A stretch of 35,241 nt of DNA from CAZFIM01 sp964519615 (GTDB lineage Bacteria; Chloroflexota; Dehalococcoidia; GIF9; UBA5629). The position numbers were made by a program, and so were the translations under genes. The stretch is taken from NCBI GenBank assembly GCA_964519615.1, contig CAZFIM010000024.1, positions 1-35,241 on the forward strand, given 5' to 3'. The notes beneath the pieces are model-generated. The model was not told the DNA's origin, ran no database searches, and worked only from the letters and a program-made list of their open reading frames with translations. Below are positions 32,703 through 35,241 of the stretch, piece after piece. Position 1 is the stretch's first letter; every line of letters begins with the position of its first letter.

Positions 32703-33998
32703 TTAACATTTTGATACAGATGCGTTGAGATACTGGTTGACCAGTTCCATAGCGCAGTAATCACCGCACATGCTGCAGGCCCTTCCTTTTGAGGTGATTT
32801 TGCCGTGAACGGCGCTTACCCGCTGCGGGTCCAGAGAGAGAGCTGCCTGAGTATGCCAGTCCAGATTCTTCCTGGCTGTGGACATCTCTTTATCCCACTC
32901 TGCTGCGCCTTTGATGTTTCTTGCGATATCGGCGGCATGCGCGGCGATGCGTGAGGCAATGACACCGGTTTTTACAGCATCCAGGTCGGGCAAAGCCAGA
33001 TGTTCGGATGGTGTGAGGTAGCACAGAAAATCCGCTCCGGCCAGACCTGCCAGTGCCCCGCCGATAGCTCCGGCGATATGGTCATAACCGGCTGCTATGT
33101 CAGTTACCAGGGGACCGAGAACATAAAACGGAGCGCCGCGGCAGATGCTTTTCTCAAGCTGCACATTAGCAACTACCTGATCCAGCGGAACATGGCCGGG
33201 ACCTTCGATCATCACCTGAACTCCGGCTGAGCGGGATCTGTCCACCAGCTCTCCTAATATAATAAGCTCTTCTACCTGTGCCCTATCTGTAGCATCGGCC
33301 AGGCTGCCCGGGCGCATACCGTCACCCAAACTGAGGGTTATATCATATGTACGCGCTATCTCCAGCAAGCGGTCAAAATGCGTATAAAGCGGATTTTCCT
33401 TTTGATTATGAATAATCCAGGCAATAAGAAAAGCACCGCCGCGGGAAACAACATCCGTTTGCCTGCCCTGTTTTTTCAAACGCTCGATAGATGCCTGAGT
33501 AACACCGCAGTGAAGAGTCATGAAATCAACGCCCTCTTCAGCCTGTTTCTCTATTACATAGAAGAGATCATCTACGGTCATATTGACTATTGCACCGCGC
33601 TTGTGTATAGAGGCAATAGCAGCCTCATATATAGGTACAGTACCTATCGGAATGGAACTTGCAGCAAGAATTGACCTGCGAATAGTACAGATATCACCTC
33701 CTGTGCTCAGATCCATTACCGCATCAGCCCCATATTGGACGGAAATACGCAGCTTTTCAAGCTCGGTATTGATATTTCCGTAATCGGACGAGGTTCCCAC
33801 ATTGGCGTTGATTTTTATGCGCAGGCCCTTGCCTATGCCGCATGGCGAGATATGGGAATGTTTGATATTAAAAGGAATCACGGCGGTACCGGCGGCAACC
33901 TGTTCCACTAAGTAGTCCTCAGTGACGCTTTCTTTTTGCGCAACGGCTCTTATTTGCGGTGTAACCGTTCCGCACCGAGCTTGTTCTAATTGTGTCAT
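32703..33998 (-). CDS. thiC: Phosphomethylpyrimidine synthase ThiC
   Basis: ThiC is a radical-SAM enzyme that converts aminoimidazole ribotide to the thiamine pyrimidine phosphate. The 431-residue product has the core motifs (NANVGTSS, DLSTGGD, EGPGHVPLDQ, YDHIAGAIGGA) and a C-terminal iron-sulfur motif CSMCGDYC. The spacing is C-x2-C-x3-C, one residue shorter than the C-x2-C-x4-C I know from E. coli ThiC. I use the ATG at 33998 (GGGGAAG eight bases upstream); an earlier ATG at 34049 lies within the leader terminator. Governed by the TPP riboswitch immediately upstream. Confidence 0.95.
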   Translation of the reverse strand: MTQLEQARCGTVTPQIRAVAQKESVTEDYLVEQVAAGTAVIPFNIKHSHISPCGIGKGLRIKINANVGTSSDYGNINTELEKLRISVQYGADAVMDLSTGGDICTIRRSILAASSIPIGTVPIYEAAIASIHKRGAIVNMTVDDLFYVIEKQAEEGVDFMTLHCGVTQASIERLKKQGRQTDVVSRGGAFLIAWIIHNQKENPLYTHFDRLLEIARTYDITLSLGDGMRPGSLADATDRAQVEELIILGELVDRSRSAGVQVMIEGPGHVPLDQVVANVQLEKSICRGAPFYVLGPLVTDIAAGYDHIAGAIGGALAGLAGADFLCYLTPSEHLALPDLDAVKTGVIASRIAAHAADIARNIKGAAEWDKEMSTARKNLDWHTQAALSLDPQRVSAVHGKITSKGRACSMCGDYCAMELVNQYLNASVSKC

Positions 33999-34011
33999 TT
34001 TATTAACTTCC

Positions 34012-34058
34012 CCAAAAATTAAAAAACCAGGAGAATGCTGACAGCGCAACCCCTGGTT
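34012..34058 (-). terminator. Terminator of the TPP riboswitch
   Basis: On the minus strand AACCAGG (34058-34052) pairs with CCTGGTT (34031-34025), followed by TTTT, AA and TTTTT. An inner stem strengthens it. Forms when thiamine pyrophosphate is bound. Confidence 0.8.
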
Positions 34059-34063
34059 TGCTG

Positions 34064-34160
34064 CCGCTTCCCTACGCTAGAATTACCTTTATCAGGTTCC
34101 AAGGGTTCTCCGTACAAGACGGAGTCTCAGCCTTAGATGGCGGTCTAAGCACCCCTAGCG
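34064..34160 (-). promoter_or_regulatory. TPP (THI-box) riboswitch
   Basis: The minus strand shows the conserved THI elements in order: CTAGGGGTGC near 34158, GGCTGAGA near 34130, ACCCTTGGAACCTGAT near 34105, TAATTC and GCGTAGGGAAG near 34070. It senses thiamine pyrophosphate and turns off thiC through the terminator that follows. Confidence 0.95.
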
Positions 34161-34184
34161 GCCAGTAATATAATTTGCATGCTA

Positions 34185-34214
34185 ACTATAACATAGAAGT
34201 GGAAATTTTCACAA
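34185..34214 (-). promoter_or_regulatory. Probable thiC promoter
   Basis: TTGTGA (34214-34209), 18-base spacer, TATAGT (34190-34185) on the minus strand, about 25 bases before the riboswitch. Confidence 0.5.
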
Positions 34215-34243
34215 GTTATTTTACAAAATGCGTATTGGGGGTG

Positions 34244-34272
34244 TTGACGGGTTAAAAAATATATGCTAGTAT
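34244..34272 (+). promoter_or_regulatory. rRNA promoter
   Basis: TTGACG (34244-34249), 17-base spacer, TAGTAT (34267-34272), about 65 bases before the 16S gene. It is divergent from thiC. Confidence 0.65.
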
Positions 34273-34335
34273 ATTATTCTGTCTTTGAAAAAAGGACGAC
34301 GCACCTTAACAACTGGATAGTGGAAGGAAGGTTCA

Positions 34336-35241
<906 letters not shown>

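Noticed and set aside
33999..34049. ThiC extended to an ATG at 34049
   Set aside because: The extension overlaps the riboswitch terminator and the added residues do not fit ThiC.

Overview
The window looks like a piece of a Dehalococcoidia (Chloroflexota) genome. The partial 16S rRNA gene at the right edge reads like Dehalococcoides-type 16S over long stretches. The anaerobe-style gene set fits: a PyrK-type dihydroorotate dehydrogenase subunit, a radical-SAM ThiC, and tandem surface proteins with a C-terminal membrane anchor. One run of 10 N at 18551-18560 shows this is a scaffolded draft assembly, and the right end stops inside the 16S gene. The taxonomic call is from memory of 16S signatures, without a search.

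Layout. (1) 1-791, minus strand: a GbsR/MarR-type regulator followed by an RND/HlyD-type efflux adaptor lipoprotein that runs off the left edge. (2) 985-9660, minus: a compact pyrimidine operon pyrR-pyrB-pyrC-carA-carB-pyrK-yjbQ. Most joints overlap or are nearly contiguous; only carA-carB has a short gap (34 bases). It starts from a consensus promoter and a leader with a textbook PyrR-binding loop, an antiterminator and a terminator. (3) 9826-12701: leucyl aminopeptidase and a UPF0173 metallo-hydrolase (plus), convergent with RNase III (minus). (4) 12915-16118, plus: a second, divergent full-length carB with its own promoter and no carA partner. (5) 16147-18804: two zinc-ribbon proteins, a 44-aa membrane peptide beside a 36-bp perfect palindrome, an SRPBCC-fold protein and a small CxxC protein. 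(6) 18890-21116: two tandem paralogous surface proteins whose 3' halves are almost identical in DNA. (7) 21299-22900: tRNA-Gln(CTG), a HEPN-like gene with an apparent ATT start, and gene debris. (8) 22899-24781: a deacetylase-like lipoprotein and rlmB. (9) 24805-25730: a promoter with a TGA-interrupted reading frame, then a toxin-antitoxin-like DUF4258 / DUF2283-DUF1508 pair. (10) 25859-29899: a 1346-aa secreted repeat protein. (11) 30146-32540: an operon of a SpeD-like pyruvoyl decarboxylase, agmatinase and a site-2 protease with CBS domains. (12) 32703-34160: thiC under a TPP riboswitch with a terminator. (13) 34244-35241: rRNA promoter and the 5' part of the 16S gene.

How the genes work together. 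The pyr operon encodes steps one to three of UMP synthesis plus the electron-transfer subunit of step four; pyrD, pyrE and pyrF are not here. The orphan carB could supply a differently regulated carbamoyl-phosphate synthase. The SpeD-like/SpeB pair without a spermidine synthase could instead be an arginine-agmatine-putrescine route.

The observations I rate highest are: the pyrR leader, in which the terminator stem also holds the pyrR ribosome binding site; the SpeD-like/agmatinase pair; the DUF4258/DUF2283-DUF1508 module; the recombining surface-protein pair; and the ATT-start HEPN gene next to a tRNA.
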